Positions 33,861 through 41,893 of a DNA stretch of 45,349 nt are shown here, piece by piece. The first letter of the stretch is position 1. The number at the start of each line of letters is the position of its first letter. Origin of the DNA: CAYZJV01 sp964616275. GTDB taxonomy: Bacteria > Spirochaetota > Spirochaetia > Sphaerochaetales > Sphaerochaetaceae. The notes beneath the pieces are model-generated. The model was given only the letters and a program-made list of their open reading frames with translations, did no database searches and was not told the DNA's origin. A program made the position numbers and the translations under genes. The DNA is taken from NCBI GenBank assembly GCA_964616275.1, contig CAZTUL010000010.1:1-45349 (forward strand). Reading direction: 5' to 3'.

Positions 33861-35156
33861 ATGGGAGATCAGCAGAAGGCGCCCGTGAAGAAGGGGATTC
33901 TTGGTTGGTATTTTAATTTCAACCTATTGTACAGGATTCTTATCGGGTTAGTTCTTGGAGCGTTGTTAGGGATTATTTTTGGCGAAGGAATCTTGTGGGT
34001 TGCACCGTTCGGTGCCCTGTTCGTTCGTTTGTTAAAAATGATAATGATGCCAATCATTCTCTCGACCTTAGTTGTCGGAGCTGCATCTATCAGTCCTGCA
34101 ACGTTAGGTAAAGTTGGTGTTCGTGTTATTTTGTTCTATCTGCTCACTTCCGCATTTGCGGTGTTCGTGGGACTTATAATGGGAACGATTTTTCAGCCGA
34201 GTGCAGAGATGGCAACTATTTCGGTTGAAGCTGCCGGGCGTGCTGCAGCAAGTCAGCCAATTTCCCAGACTTTGTTGAATGTCGTTCCAACAAGTGTGGC
34301 TCAGGCTGTTGTAAATGAGACCGTATTGCAGGTTATCTTTTTTGCTATTATTTTTGGAATCGGTGTATCATATCTGAGAATAAGCAAAGAAGAGCGATTG
34401 GCAAAAGCCGGTGATGCAATCTACTCTGTTTTCGATGGAACAGCAGAGATTATGATGCGCATGGTAACCAATATTATGCAGTATGCACCGATTGGTGTGC
34501 TGGCATTGGTTGCTGAAGTATTTGCCAAGCAGGGTTCAAAAGTTGCTGGATCGTTGGCAATTGTCACTGTTGCCTGTTTCTCAGGGTATATAATTCACAT
34601 TGTGTTGGTATACGGCGGATTGCTTAAACTTAATAAGCTCAGTATTCGACGATTCTTCCGTGATGCAAAAGATCCTTTCGTAACAGCTTTTGTTACACGT
34701 AGTTCTGGTGGAACATTACCTGTTACCATCAAGGCTGCAAGTAATCTTGGTATTCCTAAGGATATTTCTTCATTTTCACTTCCTCTCGGTGCAACCATAA
34801 ACATGGATGGAACTGCAATCTATCAGGGTGTATGTGCTATATTTATCAGTCTTACAGTAACTGGACATAGTTTTACCCCTGCACAGATGGGAACCATTAT
34901 CGTAACAGCTACACTTGCTTCAATTGGAACCGCCGGTGTTCCTGGAGCTGGTGCAATTATGTTACTCATGGTTCTTGAAGCAGTCGGCCTTCCAGTTGTG
35001 GCGGGTACCGTGGTCGCAGGTGCATATGCAATGATTCTTGGAATTGATGCTATCCTCGATATGGGAAGAACTGCATTGAACGTTACTGGTGACCTGACCT
35101 GTACCACCGTGGTTGCCAAAGGTATGAATCAGCTTGACACAGAGCAATGGGCTTAA
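33861..35156 (+). CDS. Dicarboxylate/amino acid:cation symporter (DAACS, GltP/DctA-type)
   Basis: This 431-residue transporter has eight helices plus two re-entrant loops. The signature loops are TRSSGGTLPVTIKAA (HP1 serine-rich tip) and LGATINMDGTAIYQGV, followed by GTAGVPGAGAIMLLMVLEAVGLP. DAACS members import glutamate, aspartate or C4-dicarboxylates with Na+ or H+. The ATG at 33861 has AAGGAG 7 bases upstream; a longer in-frame GTG at 33798 lies in the leader hairpin and is not used. A strong terminator follows. Confidence 0.93.
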   Translation: MGDQQKAPVKKGILGWYFNFNLLYRILIGLVLGALLGIIFGEGILWVAPFGALFVRLLKMIMMPIILSTLVVGAASISPATLGKVGVRVILFYLLTSAFAVFVGLIMGTIFQPSAEMATISVEAAGRAAASQPISQTLLNVVPTSVAQAVVNETVLQVIFFAIIFGIGVSYLRISKEERLAKAGDAIYSVFDGTAEIMMRMVTNIMQYAPIGVLALVAEVFAKQGSKVAGSLAIVTVACFSGYIIHIVLVYGGLLKLNKLSIRRFFRDAKDPFVTAFVTRSSGGTLPVTIKAASNLGIPKDISSFSLPLGATINMDGTAIYQGVCAIFISLTVTGHSFTPAQMGTIIVTATLASIGTAGVPGAGAIMLLMVLEAVGLPVVAGTVVAGAYAMILGIDAILDMGRTALNVTGDLTCTTVVAKGMNQLDTEQWA

Positions 35157-35200
35157 CTGCTCTAACATCTTCTTCTATTGTTTTTAGTGCACAATTAAAT

Positions 35201-35233
35201 CTGCCGCTTAGCGAAATGCTTTGCGGCAGTTTT
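35201..35233 (+). terminator. Rho-independent terminator of the symporter gene
   Basis: CTGCCGC and GCGGCAG arms around a 15-base loop with an inner AGC/GCT pairing, followed by TTTT. It starts 45 bases after the stop. Confidence 0.85.
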
Positions 35234-35288
35234 ATATGGTATGTACATACATTCACCTGTTTATTTCCCAACGAAGTGAGCGTAGTGA

Positions 35289-35373
35289 ATCCATTAATGG
35301 ATCCATTGCCGAGCGAGTGCAGGAAACGAAAGCTTGCTTGCATACCATTCATGTATGCATTGTGTTACTTTCG
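35289..35373. repeat. Cluster of nested palindromes at the 3' side of the PH-like gene
   Basis: Two overlapping perfect palindromes (14 bases at 35289-35302 and 12 bases at 35296-35307) are followed by a long hairpin. In the hairpin CGAAAG (35327-35332) pairs with CTTTCG (35368-35373), enclosing TGCATAC/GTATGCA (35339-35345, 35353-35359). The end covers the stop codon of the PH-like gene. It could be a bidirectional terminator or a small intergenic repeat; no second copy was seen in this window. Confidence 0.5.
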
Positions 35374-35769
35374 AATTGGATTAGGTTGAGTTACCGCCCA
35401 AACGAATAGCTCTAAAACCCTTCGTGAAACGAAAGAAAGTGAATAGGTTTCTCCCTCTGCTTCAAAGGAGATGCTGCTCGTGAAAAAACGTTTTTTAAAG
35501 GTAGGGTTCTTAACTAATTCCCGCTTTATCTCGGTTATTTCGGCAGGATTTCCAAACATGGTAGATATGATAATTACACGATAATAGGTCACAACTATAA
35601 ATTTACGTCGTTTTTCATGAATTCCAGCGGCAAAGCAGTTGATAGTCTCTAACGGGTAAAGGAGCTCTGCAAGTGGTTTGAGCTCTGTCCTGAATGCATA
35701 TAAATCATACACATAGAGCTCCTGCATGCGCTCACGAATTTCCCGTAAGGTCTGTCTGTTTTTTGCCAC
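35365..35769 (-). CDS. Small PH-like (YokE/bPH-type) protein
   Basis: This 134-residue protein has an N-terminal helical part (TLREIRERMQELYVYDLYAF) and a compact beta-rich segment of PH-like type: INCFAAGIHEKRRKFIVVTYYRVIIIST, KKRFFTSSISFEA, and a closing helix RRVLELFVWAV. Bacterial PH-like domains of this kind have no assigned activity. The GTG at 35769 has AGGAG 6 bases upstream, whereas the GTG at 35790 has none. It is divergent from the aspartate racemase gene. Confidence 0.7.
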   Translation of the reverse strand: MAKNRQTLREIRERMQELYVYDLYAFRTELKPLAELLYPLETINCFAAGIHEKRRKFIVVTYYRVIIISTMFGNPAEITEIKRELVKNPTFKKRFFTSSISFEAEGETYSLSFVSRRVLELFVWAVTQPNPIRK

Positions 35770-35863
35770 GATGAACTCCTTTGATCTCACCTATCATATC
35801 ATATCAGAACCCCTTGTCCAGAGCGATTCTCTAGGATACTATCACCAGAGACAGGAGAAATGC

Positions 35864-36616
35864 ATGGAACAAGCAATTGGTATTATTGGTGGTGTAGGGC
35901 CGTTCGCAGGAGTGGATTTACTCACAAAAATATTTAAAAACACGATTGCATCACGGGATCAGGAACACCTTAATGTGTACCTTACAAATATTCCATCTAA
36001 GATTGGAGATCGAACACAATTTTTACTGCATGGGGGAGATAATCCAGCTGATGGATTATTCGAGAGCTTTTCCAAACTTGCTCAGATGGGTGCAACCGTT
36101 GTAGCTATTCCCTGTAATACCGCACATGCTCCAGCTATTTATCAAACTGTAGCTTTACGGGCAGCACAAGAGTTTCCTCAGGTAACGCTGCTGAATATGA
36201 TTGAAGAAACCTGTGCCTATACAGCAAAGTTGTTTTCAGAGGGTGCAACCATTGGGTTACTCGCAACGAAAGGTACGCATGAAGTTGGATTGTATAGGCA
36301 ATACTTTGCTGCATATCCGAAATTCCAGTTGATTGAACCGGATGCAGAAGGCCGGAATCGGGTACACGAAGCTATTTATCATACTGAATATGGGATAAAA
36401 GCGATTTCTCCCGTGAGCGACACAGCAAAAGGAATTATCATGGATGAGGGGGCAAAGTTACTGGATGCAGGAGCGTCTGCTCTTATTCTTGGGTGTACTG
36501 AGTTGCCTCTTGCGGTGCAAGAATGTGATTTTCAGATTCCTCTTATTGATCCTACGCTACTTCTTGCTCGAGCGGCTATTCGTATGATAGCCCCAGATAA
36601 GTTATGCAGTCGTTGA
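35864..36616 (+). CDS. Aspartate/glutamate racemase-family protein (probable aspartate racemase)
   Basis: This 250-residue cofactor-independent racemase has GIIGGVGPFAGVDLL at the start and the two catalytic cysteines in AIPCNTAHAP (Cys84) and ILGCTELPL (Cys211). The IGGVGP...AG opening is of aspartate racemase type; MurI glutamate racemases begin IGVFDSGVGG. It would interconvert L- and D-Asp (or a similar acid) in the cytoplasm. AGGAG lies 6 bases before the ATG at 35864; the longer in-frame start falls inside the divergent gene. Its stop codon overlaps the -35 box of the next gene. Confidence 0.87.
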   Translation: MEQAIGIIGGVGPFAGVDLLTKIFKNTIASRDQEHLNVYLTNIPSKIGDRTQFLLHGGDNPADGLFESFSKLAQMGATVVAIPCNTAHAPAIYQTVALRAAQEFPQVTLLNMIEETCAYTAKLFSEGATIGLLATKGTHEVGLYRQYFAAYPKFQLIEPDAEGRNRVHEAIYHTEYGIKAISPVSDTAKGIIMDEGAKLLDAGASALILGCTELPLAVQECDFQIPLIDPTLLLARAAIRMIAPDKLCSR

Positions 36617-36641
36617 CCCATAGAGTTGGAAACGATACGAT
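36613..36641 (+). promoter_or_regulatory. Promoter of the HAD gene, leaderless, overlapping the racemase stop
   Basis: TTGACC (36613-36618), 17-base spacer, TACGAT (36636-36641), seven bases, ATG at 36649. The TGA of the racemase gene is part of the -35 box. No ribosome site is present. Confidence 0.65.
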
Positions 36642-36648
36642 ACATTCC

Positions 36649-37386
36649 ATGGCAGATTCAAAAATTACTACTATTCTCTTCGATTTAGACGGAACTTTAC
36701 TTCCTATGGATCAGGAAAGTTTTATTCAGGCATACTTTACCGCTTTCACGGAGAAGTGCAGGGAATTATCATTTGATCCACAACAGGCGTATAAGGCATT
36801 ACTCATAGGTGTTCGTGCAATGATGGAAAATGATGGGACAATCACCAACGAGCAAACATTTTGGAATGCTTTTTCTGAGATACTGGATATTCCAGAAGAT
36901 ATACGGAAGGGTGAGTTTATTGCTTTTTATACACAGGAATTTTCACAACTTCAATCTGTGGTTGAACCCTCATTTCGGTCGGCAGAGATAGTACGGAATG
37001 TACGTGAAAAAGGTTACACAACCGTATTGGCAACCACTCCGGTATTTCCAAAGGTTGGTACTTTGGAGCGGCTTTCTTGGGCTGGATTAGAACCTTCCTG
37101 GTTTGATGAAATTACAACATACGAATATTATTCTTACGCAAAACCAAATCTTGGCTACTATCAACAGATAATTGATCGTGTTGGAGCTCAACCTGAACAA
37201 TGTCTCATGATAGGTAATGATGTAACAGAGGATCTTATTGTTCGTTCTATGGGAATGCAGGTCTTTCTCGTTACTGACAACCTGATTAATCGAGATAATG
37301 TGGATATTTCCTCTTTTCCACAGGGGACCCTTGAGGAGCTTTGGGATTTTTGTAATCGATTGGAACACAGAGAAAAAAGTCGCTGA
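36649..37386 (+). CDS. HAD-superfamily phosphatase-like hydrolase
   Basis: This 245-residue protein has motif I FDLDGTLLP (Asp12, Asp14), motif II in TVLATTP, and motifs III/IV around YAKPNLGYYQQII and LMIGNDVTEDLIVRSMGM. All catalytic acids and the Lys are present. It has a helical C1 cap as in phosphoglycolate- or pyrophosphatase-like HADs. Substrate unknown. An earlier in-frame ATG at 36604 inside the racemase gene is not favoured: it lacks a ribosome site, while a promoter ends 7 bases before 36649. Confidence 0.88.
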   Translation: MADSKITTILFDLDGTLLPMDQESFIQAYFTAFTEKCRELSFDPQQAYKALLIGVRAMMENDGTITNEQTFWNAFSEILDIPEDIRKGEFIAFYTQEFSQLQSVVEPSFRSAEIVRNVREKGYTTVLATTPVFPKVGTLERLSWAGLEPSWFDEITTYEYYSYAKPNLGYYQQIIDRVGAQPEQCLMIGNDVTEDLIVRSMGMQVFLVTDNLINRDNVDISSFPQGTLEELWDFCNRLEHREKSR

Positions 37387-37413
37387 TTCCGCATGGTATC
37401 AACGACTTCTTAG

Positions 37414-37487
37414 TGGAGGTAAGGGGAATTGAACCCCTGACCTTTTGAATGCCATTCAAACGCTCTAGCCAACTGAGCTACACCCCC
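37414..37487 (-). tRNA. tRNA-Ala, anticodon GGC
   Basis: Cloverleaf with acceptor GGGGGTG/TACCTCC (G3-U70), D-arm GCTC/GAGC, anticodon stem TTTGA/TCAAA with loop ATGGCAT, and T-arm AGGGG/CCCCT with TTCAATT. It reads GCC and GCU codons. It is a close relative of the tRNA-Ala(CGC) at 26.5 kb. The 3' CCA is not encoded. Length is 74 bases. Confidence 0.94.
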
Positions 37488-37787
37488 AAGTGCATTGGTA
37501 GCATACCGAGGGAACATGATTTAGTCAATATTTACTCATAGAAGATTCATTACGTGCGTTATTGCAGAAAATGTAAAGAAGCATGACTCTTTGGCTAGGA
37601 AAAGCTAAGCAGAGAATCCTCAGACCAGCTCTGTGAATTTAACATTCGTGAGTCTAAAATAACATAATGTAAAAATAATAACAAAAAATTATAAAAACAT
37701 ATTCCCAAAGATACCCATGTTACGCTACATTCTTCTCAAGATAATACAACTATGAGACAAAAACAGTCTTAAGTGGAGGTGTGTAAC
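37488..37787. other. 300-base gap before asd: no gene seen
   Basis: The stretch is A/T-rich, with oligo-A tracts around 37660-37700, and should hold the minus-strand tRNA promoter and the asd promoter. Several -10-like hexamers are possible for asd (TAATAC or TACAAC near 37742), none with a good -35. No open frame over about 20 codons and no riboswitch-like structure is evident. Confidence 0.5.
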
Positions 37788-38804
37788 ATGGAAAAAATTA
37801 AAGTGGCAGTCATTGGTTCAACAGGAGCTGTCGGCCAGGTGTTTATGTGGATGCTTGCTGATCATCCCTGGTTCGAAGTAGCGTATATAACAGCCTCTGC
37901 TGCACGAATAGATCAGAAATATGGTACCTCAGTTCATTGGTTACTTCCATTCGAGATGCCTTCAACAATAAGAAAACAGACTATACATGAGTTGGACAGT
38001 GAAGAGATGCGAGCTCGTGGTATAGATATAATTTTTTCAGCACTCCCTGCAAATGTTGCTGCCATTGTGGAACCTGAACTGCGTAAAAAGGGCTTTTATG
38101 TATTCTCCAATGCTTCTGCAATGCGATATCATGAAAATGTACCAATTCTCATTCCGGAGACAAACTTAGAGACTCTGAAGTTAATAGAAGACCAGGGATA
38201 TCCAACGGGTGGATTCGTTGTTACTAATGCAAACTGTGTGACAACTGGATTAGCCATGGCTTTAGCTCCGCTCAAGCAATTTAACATACGTCACATTACG
38301 TTGTGTACGTATCAGTCGGTCAGTGGTGCCGGATACCCAGGCCTTTCTTCGTTTGATATCACCGATAACTGTATTCCCTATATTGGAGGAGAAGAAGAAA
38401 AAATTGAGAAAGAGATTAAAAAGATTCTATCATGGGATCCAATTATTGACGTATACTCGGTTCGAGTTCCCGTAATGTTCGGACACCTTGAGGCAGTATG
38501 GCTTGATTTTGACCAAGAAGTGTCGCTTGACGAAATCATTCAGGCTTGGGCTGCTTTCTCTGTTGTGCCAGAATTACCGTCAACACCTGCCCAGCCCATT
38601 GTTTATGATGATGGGCAGGCTTTTCCTCAACCTAAATATGCATTTTGGGGAACCCCGAAAGGGATGGAAGTGTACACAGGAAGATTGAAGAAGCGTGGAA
38701 CCAGAATTGGGTTTATGCTCATGGTAAATAATTTGGTCAAAGGTTCTGCAGGTGGTTCAATTCAAAATGCCGAAGCGTTTGTCAAACAGTATGGATTGTT
38801 GTAA
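37788..38804 (+). CDS. asd: Aspartate-semialdehyde dehydrogenase (archaeal/fungal-type)
   Basis: This 338-residue enzyme has an NAD(P) loop IGSTGAVGQVF near the N-terminus, the catalytic Cys150 in TNANCVTTGLA, QSVSGAGYPG, and RVPVMFGHLEAV with the substrate-binding His. It reduces aspartyl-phosphate to the semialdehyde, feeding Lys/Met/Thr synthesis. The QSVSGAGYPG and GHLEAV wording fits the archaeal/fungal ASADH class, not the E. coli one. The ATG at 37788 has GGAGG 8 bases upstream. A related fold, ArgC, is less likely since its His motif differs. Confidence 0.88.
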   Translation: MEKIKVAVIGSTGAVGQVFMWMLADHPWFEVAYITASAARIDQKYGTSVHWLLPFEMPSTIRKQTIHELDSEEMRARGIDIIFSALPANVAAIVEPELRKKGFYVFSNASAMRYHENVPILIPETNLETLKLIEDQGYPTGGFVVTNANCVTTGLAMALAPLKQFNIRHITLCTYQSVSGAGYPGLSSFDITDNCIPYIGGEEEKIEKEIKKILSWDPIIDVYSVRVPVMFGHLEAVWLDFDQEVSLDEIIQAWAAFSVVPELPSTPAQPIVYDDGQAFPQPKYAFWGTPKGMEVYTGRLKKRGTRIGFMLMVNNLVKGSAGGSIQNAEAFVKQYGLL

Positions 38805-38844
38805 ATTAGGTTTGCGGTGTAAGATACCCCTTAAGGAGTGAACT

Positions 38845-39411
38845 ATGAAAAGATTATTAGTGATAATTATAGTTCTCAGCTTTGCTGTTTCTGGAATCTC
38901 AGCTGGACTTATATCATTTGGTTTTGGGGCACAGGGAGTAAATTCCCAGCCAATCAGTGCTGAATCTGCTTTTGAAGATTGGACCTATGGTGCAGAGATG
39001 CGGCTTGGCGTATTATTTCTCGAAGGAAGTCTGAATGGTCGTTTTACCAGTGAATCCGAGTTCACCGGGTTAGTGACAGTTGGAACTAATTTAAGCTTAT
39101 TTGGTTTACTTCATATAGGGGTGGGTGTAGGTCCTGAGCTTGGCCTGCAATTCCCAGAGGGTGAAATCGGTTGGTTCTATAGAGATGATAATGGATTTAA
39201 GCAACCATCCAATGATATTTTAGAGATGTTTAATAATGGTCTCGTGCATTATCGTGCACATGCCGATGTTAAATTTGGTCGTTTTTCCTGGGGCTTATCC
39301 TATGAAGTGCCATCGAGCGGTTTTACTTTCTCCAATGAGGATTATCTTTCCATGGTGCCACACTGGGATCAAGCTCAATTTGGAACGTCACTCCTATTCT
39401 GGCTTTTCTAG
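38845..39411 (+). CDS. Putative outer-membrane barrel protein
   Basis: This 188-residue protein has a signal peptide (KRLLVIIIVLSFAVSGISA, cleavage near residue 20). Amphipathic strands rich in Gly and aromatic residues follow, with a terminal SLLFWLF ending in Phe. No known family is recognised. AAGGAG lies before the ATG. It is 40 bases after asd and may be co-transcribed. It overlaps the convergent U32 gene by 18 bases. Confidence 0.7.
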   Translation: MKRLLVIIIVLSFAVSGISAGLISFGFGAQGVNSQPISAESAFEDWTYGAEMRLGVLFLEGSLNGRFTSESEFTGLVTVGTNLSLFGLLHIGVGVGPELGLQFPEGEIGWFYRDDNGFKQPSNDILEMFNNGLVHYRAHADVKFGRFSWGLSYEVPSSGFTFSNEDYLSMVPHWDQAQFGTSLLFWLF

Positions 39412-41625
39412 AACCATAGTAATACAATCACGAACAGCAACAGTGTAAGTTTTTCCATTCTGCTCGATTGTCCAGTTCCCAAAACGAGGGCATCCCTCGC
39501 AGGGGAGCTGGAGTGCGTCGTATCGGTAGCAAGCTCTACTGATAAATAGCGGTAAAGGGAATGGTTCATGAGGTTCTATAGCAGTGGAAGCGACCATAGG
39601 CCATGAAGACGTGTCCTGCACAGGACGCTCAATCCAACGATATATACCGACACTGTTCGGTGTTTCAGCAAGTAATAATTCAACAGAGAGTCGATTGGTC
39701 ATATAGAGATATACATCGATAAAACAGGGAATATCCGGATGAGACTGAGCCCATTTTATATGGCTGATATTGTTTAATCCGACACGTACCGGAAGTGAAA
39801 TAGTACGAATAAGTGTTTCGAGCATCTCATACTGCTCAGATTCATTGAAAGTAATGGGAGCTAACGGGATGTATACAGTGCTGTCAATCACTGCAAGTAG
39901 ATGTTCTACCGGTGTTCCTTTTGTGAGTGCTTCAACCACTTCTGTGAGATTGACCCACGGGATAATCGCATCACTCGGAGGTGATATTTCTCTTCGAAGT
40001 GGAAGTTGTTCCCCTCTCTTAGTTGGCTCTAAAGAGGGATGAATCGGTTTTGTAAGATGTTCCTGAAGTATCTGATTTAACCAGCTGTACCATGTGCGAC
40101 GAATCTCCTTCATCTGACTGAGAGGAAAAAATACCTGCTCCTCTGTGAAATCCTCAGGGAAAATGATTTCAAGTTTCCCCAATGTTACCAGACCCTCTCC
40201 CGGAGTCGAGAATAATTTCTCCAGATTTGAACGAACCTGTTGCGGGCGATGAGCTCGTTGAATATCGAGCGGGTAGGTTTTTACTTCAAAAGGAGAAATC
40301 CAGGTGGGGAGATTCCCTGCTCTTAGAGCAACTGCATTCTGGGTAAATGTGGCCTGTACATCTACTGGGAAACGGTACGGTAATATTCCCATCTCCGAAA
40401 TATCAGCCAGATTAAGATTGTGCCGGGAGACACAAAAGAGAGAATCTCCCTGTTTCATCGGTGCCGAATAGGGAACCTTTATGTTCACTTGCATACCTTG
40501 TTGAGCCGTATAGAGTGGTCGACCATGAGCATCAGTCATTGAATGGAGTCCGAATTTCTGAGGTTCATCTATCCCAGAGCCACTATCGAATAACCAAAGA
40601 AGTCCATCTCTTAGAGAAATATCGTGTTCGAGAAGCACCGAAACTACATCTGAATCACCTACATCTCTTCCTTGTACAACCGTGCCTATACGAAAACCAC
40701 AGTGACCAGGATATTGATTGGTGATGAGCGGGGGAGTGTGACGATTCTCTATGGGAGATTCTTTTCCATAGCCAAACATCCAGCCTTTTCCGGATTCCCT
40801 GGCAAACTGAGCTTCCATATTTTCTCGAGCTTGGTTGATTGCACTGGACTCACTCACACCATCTAATATCATGCGATAATACTGTGCTGCGAAACGGACA
40901 TATGCAGGGCTCTTCATTCGTCCCTCGATTTTAAGGGAATCTATACCTAAGTCTCGCAACTTTGTTACCTCTTGCCCAATCGCTAGGTCAGCGAGTGAGA
41001 AAAAGTATCCATCTCGTTCTTTATTGCTGAACCAGGTTCTGCATATTTGTGCACACTCGCCTCTATTAGCACTGCGTCCGGTAATGCAGTGTGAAGCCAT
41101 ACACAGTCCACTAAAGCCATAGCACATAGCACCATGGATAAAGACTTTTAAAGAAACGTCCGGACAGGCTATTCGAATACGAGAAATTTCGGCGAAAGTG
41201 AGTTCGCGTGAGAGTACTATGCGCGAGAATCCAATCGATTGAAGGGCTTTTACTCCATCTACAGTATGCACGGCAAGCTGTGTGCTGCAATGTAAGGCGA
41301 GTGAGGGAAATTCCTGAGCTATCATTCGTGCCAAGCCTAGATCTTGAACAATAATACCATCGGGTTGTATGAAGGTTAATCTACGTATGATCTCACGCAT
41401 GTGCTCAAGTTCTTGATCATCGAGCAAGGTATTTAATGTTACATAGACATTTTTCTGCTTCTGCACACATAGAGTTTTCAGTTGAGCAAGTTCATCAAAA
41501 GAGAAATTAGTTGCATATTTTCGGGCCGAGAAACTCCTCAGTCCGAGGTATACGGCATCTGCTCCCCCTTCAAAGGCTTGAAGAGCTGACTGTAAGGAAC
41601 CGGCGGGTAATGTTAATTCAATCAT
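39394..41625 (-). CDS. U32-family peptidase-like Fe-S protein with DUF3656 (RlhA/YdcP-like)
   Basis: This 743-residue protein starts with a TIM-barrel U32 domain (ELTLPAGSLQSALQAFEGGADAVYLGL). Its cysteine signature HGAMCYGFSGLCMASHCITGRSANRGECAQICR binds an Fe-S cluster in RNA-hydroxylating U32 proteins. A middle DUF3656-like region follows. The last 60 residues hold a further cluster-like set (ACYRYDALQLPCEGCP ... VRDC). The closest role by layout is 23S rRNA C2501 hydroxylation (RlhA), but tRNA or other targets are possible. The ATG at 41625 has AGAGG 5 bases upstream. Confidence 0.82.
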   Translation of the reverse strand: MIELTLPAGSLQSALQAFEGGADAVYLGLRSFSARKYATNFSFDELAQLKTLCVQKQKNVYVTLNTLLDDQELEHMREIIRRLTFIQPDGIIVQDLGLARMIAQEFPSLALHCSTQLAVHTVDGVKALQSIGFSRIVLSRELTFAEISRIRIACPDVSLKVFIHGAMCYGFSGLCMASHCITGRSANRGECAQICRTWFSNKERDGYFFSLADLAIGQEVTKLRDLGIDSLKIEGRMKSPAYVRFAAQYYRMILDGVSESSAINQARENMEAQFARESGKGWMFGYGKESPIENRHTPPLITNQYPGHCGFRIGTVVQGRDVGDSDVVSVLLEHDISLRDGLLWLFDSGSGIDEPQKFGLHSMTDAHGRPLYTAQQGMQVNIKVPYSAPMKQGDSLFCVSRHNLNLADISEMGILPYRFPVDVQATFTQNAVALRAGNLPTWISPFEVKTYPLDIQRAHRPQQVRSNLEKLFSTPGEGLVTLGKLEIIFPEDFTEEQVFFPLSQMKEIRRTWYSWLNQILQEHLTKPIHPSLEPTKRGEQLPLRREISPPSDAIIPWVNLTEVVEALTKGTPVEHLLAVIDSTVYIPLAPITFNESEQYEMLETLIRTISLPVRVGLNNISHIKWAQSHPDIPCFIDVYLYMTNRLSVELLLAETPNSVGIYRWIERPVQDTSSWPMVASTAIEPHEPFPLPLFISRACYRYDALQLPCEGCPRFGNWTIEQNGKTYTVAVRDCITMVLEKPE

Positions 41626-41704
41626 GCTGACCTCTCGTAACATTCAGGTACATGATTGTCCCTTATGCCACATCTCATGAAAAGCATAGAAGAACCAAAC
41701 AAAG

Positions 41705-41872
41705 ATGGCAATGGTGTATGTACAGAATTTTGAGTATGATGAAATTAAACGATTAAAATCAAATAATTACATTACAAATACAAGATATTTAGGAGTTTCA
41801 AGTCTTGCCCAAAAGGGTGAAAATCGATACTGTTTTTCATTATATGCAGTAAACACAGACCGCATGCTGTGA
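41705..41872 (+). CDS. Possible 55-residue small protein upstream of PEP carboxykinase
   Basis: An uninterrupted 55-codon frame fills most of the 268-base gap between the U32 gene and the PEP carboxykinase gene and ends 21 bases before the latter. The predicted peptide has balanced composition (starting MAMVYVQNFEYDEIKRL) and no membrane segment. No Shine-Dalgarno and no family match are apparent, so it may be chance or part of a regulatory leader. Confidence 0.3.
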   Translation: MAMVYVQNFEYDEIKRLKSNNYITNTRYLGVSSLAQKGENRYCFSLYAVNTDRML

Positions 41873-41893
41873 AATATTTTTTAGGAGAAATGG

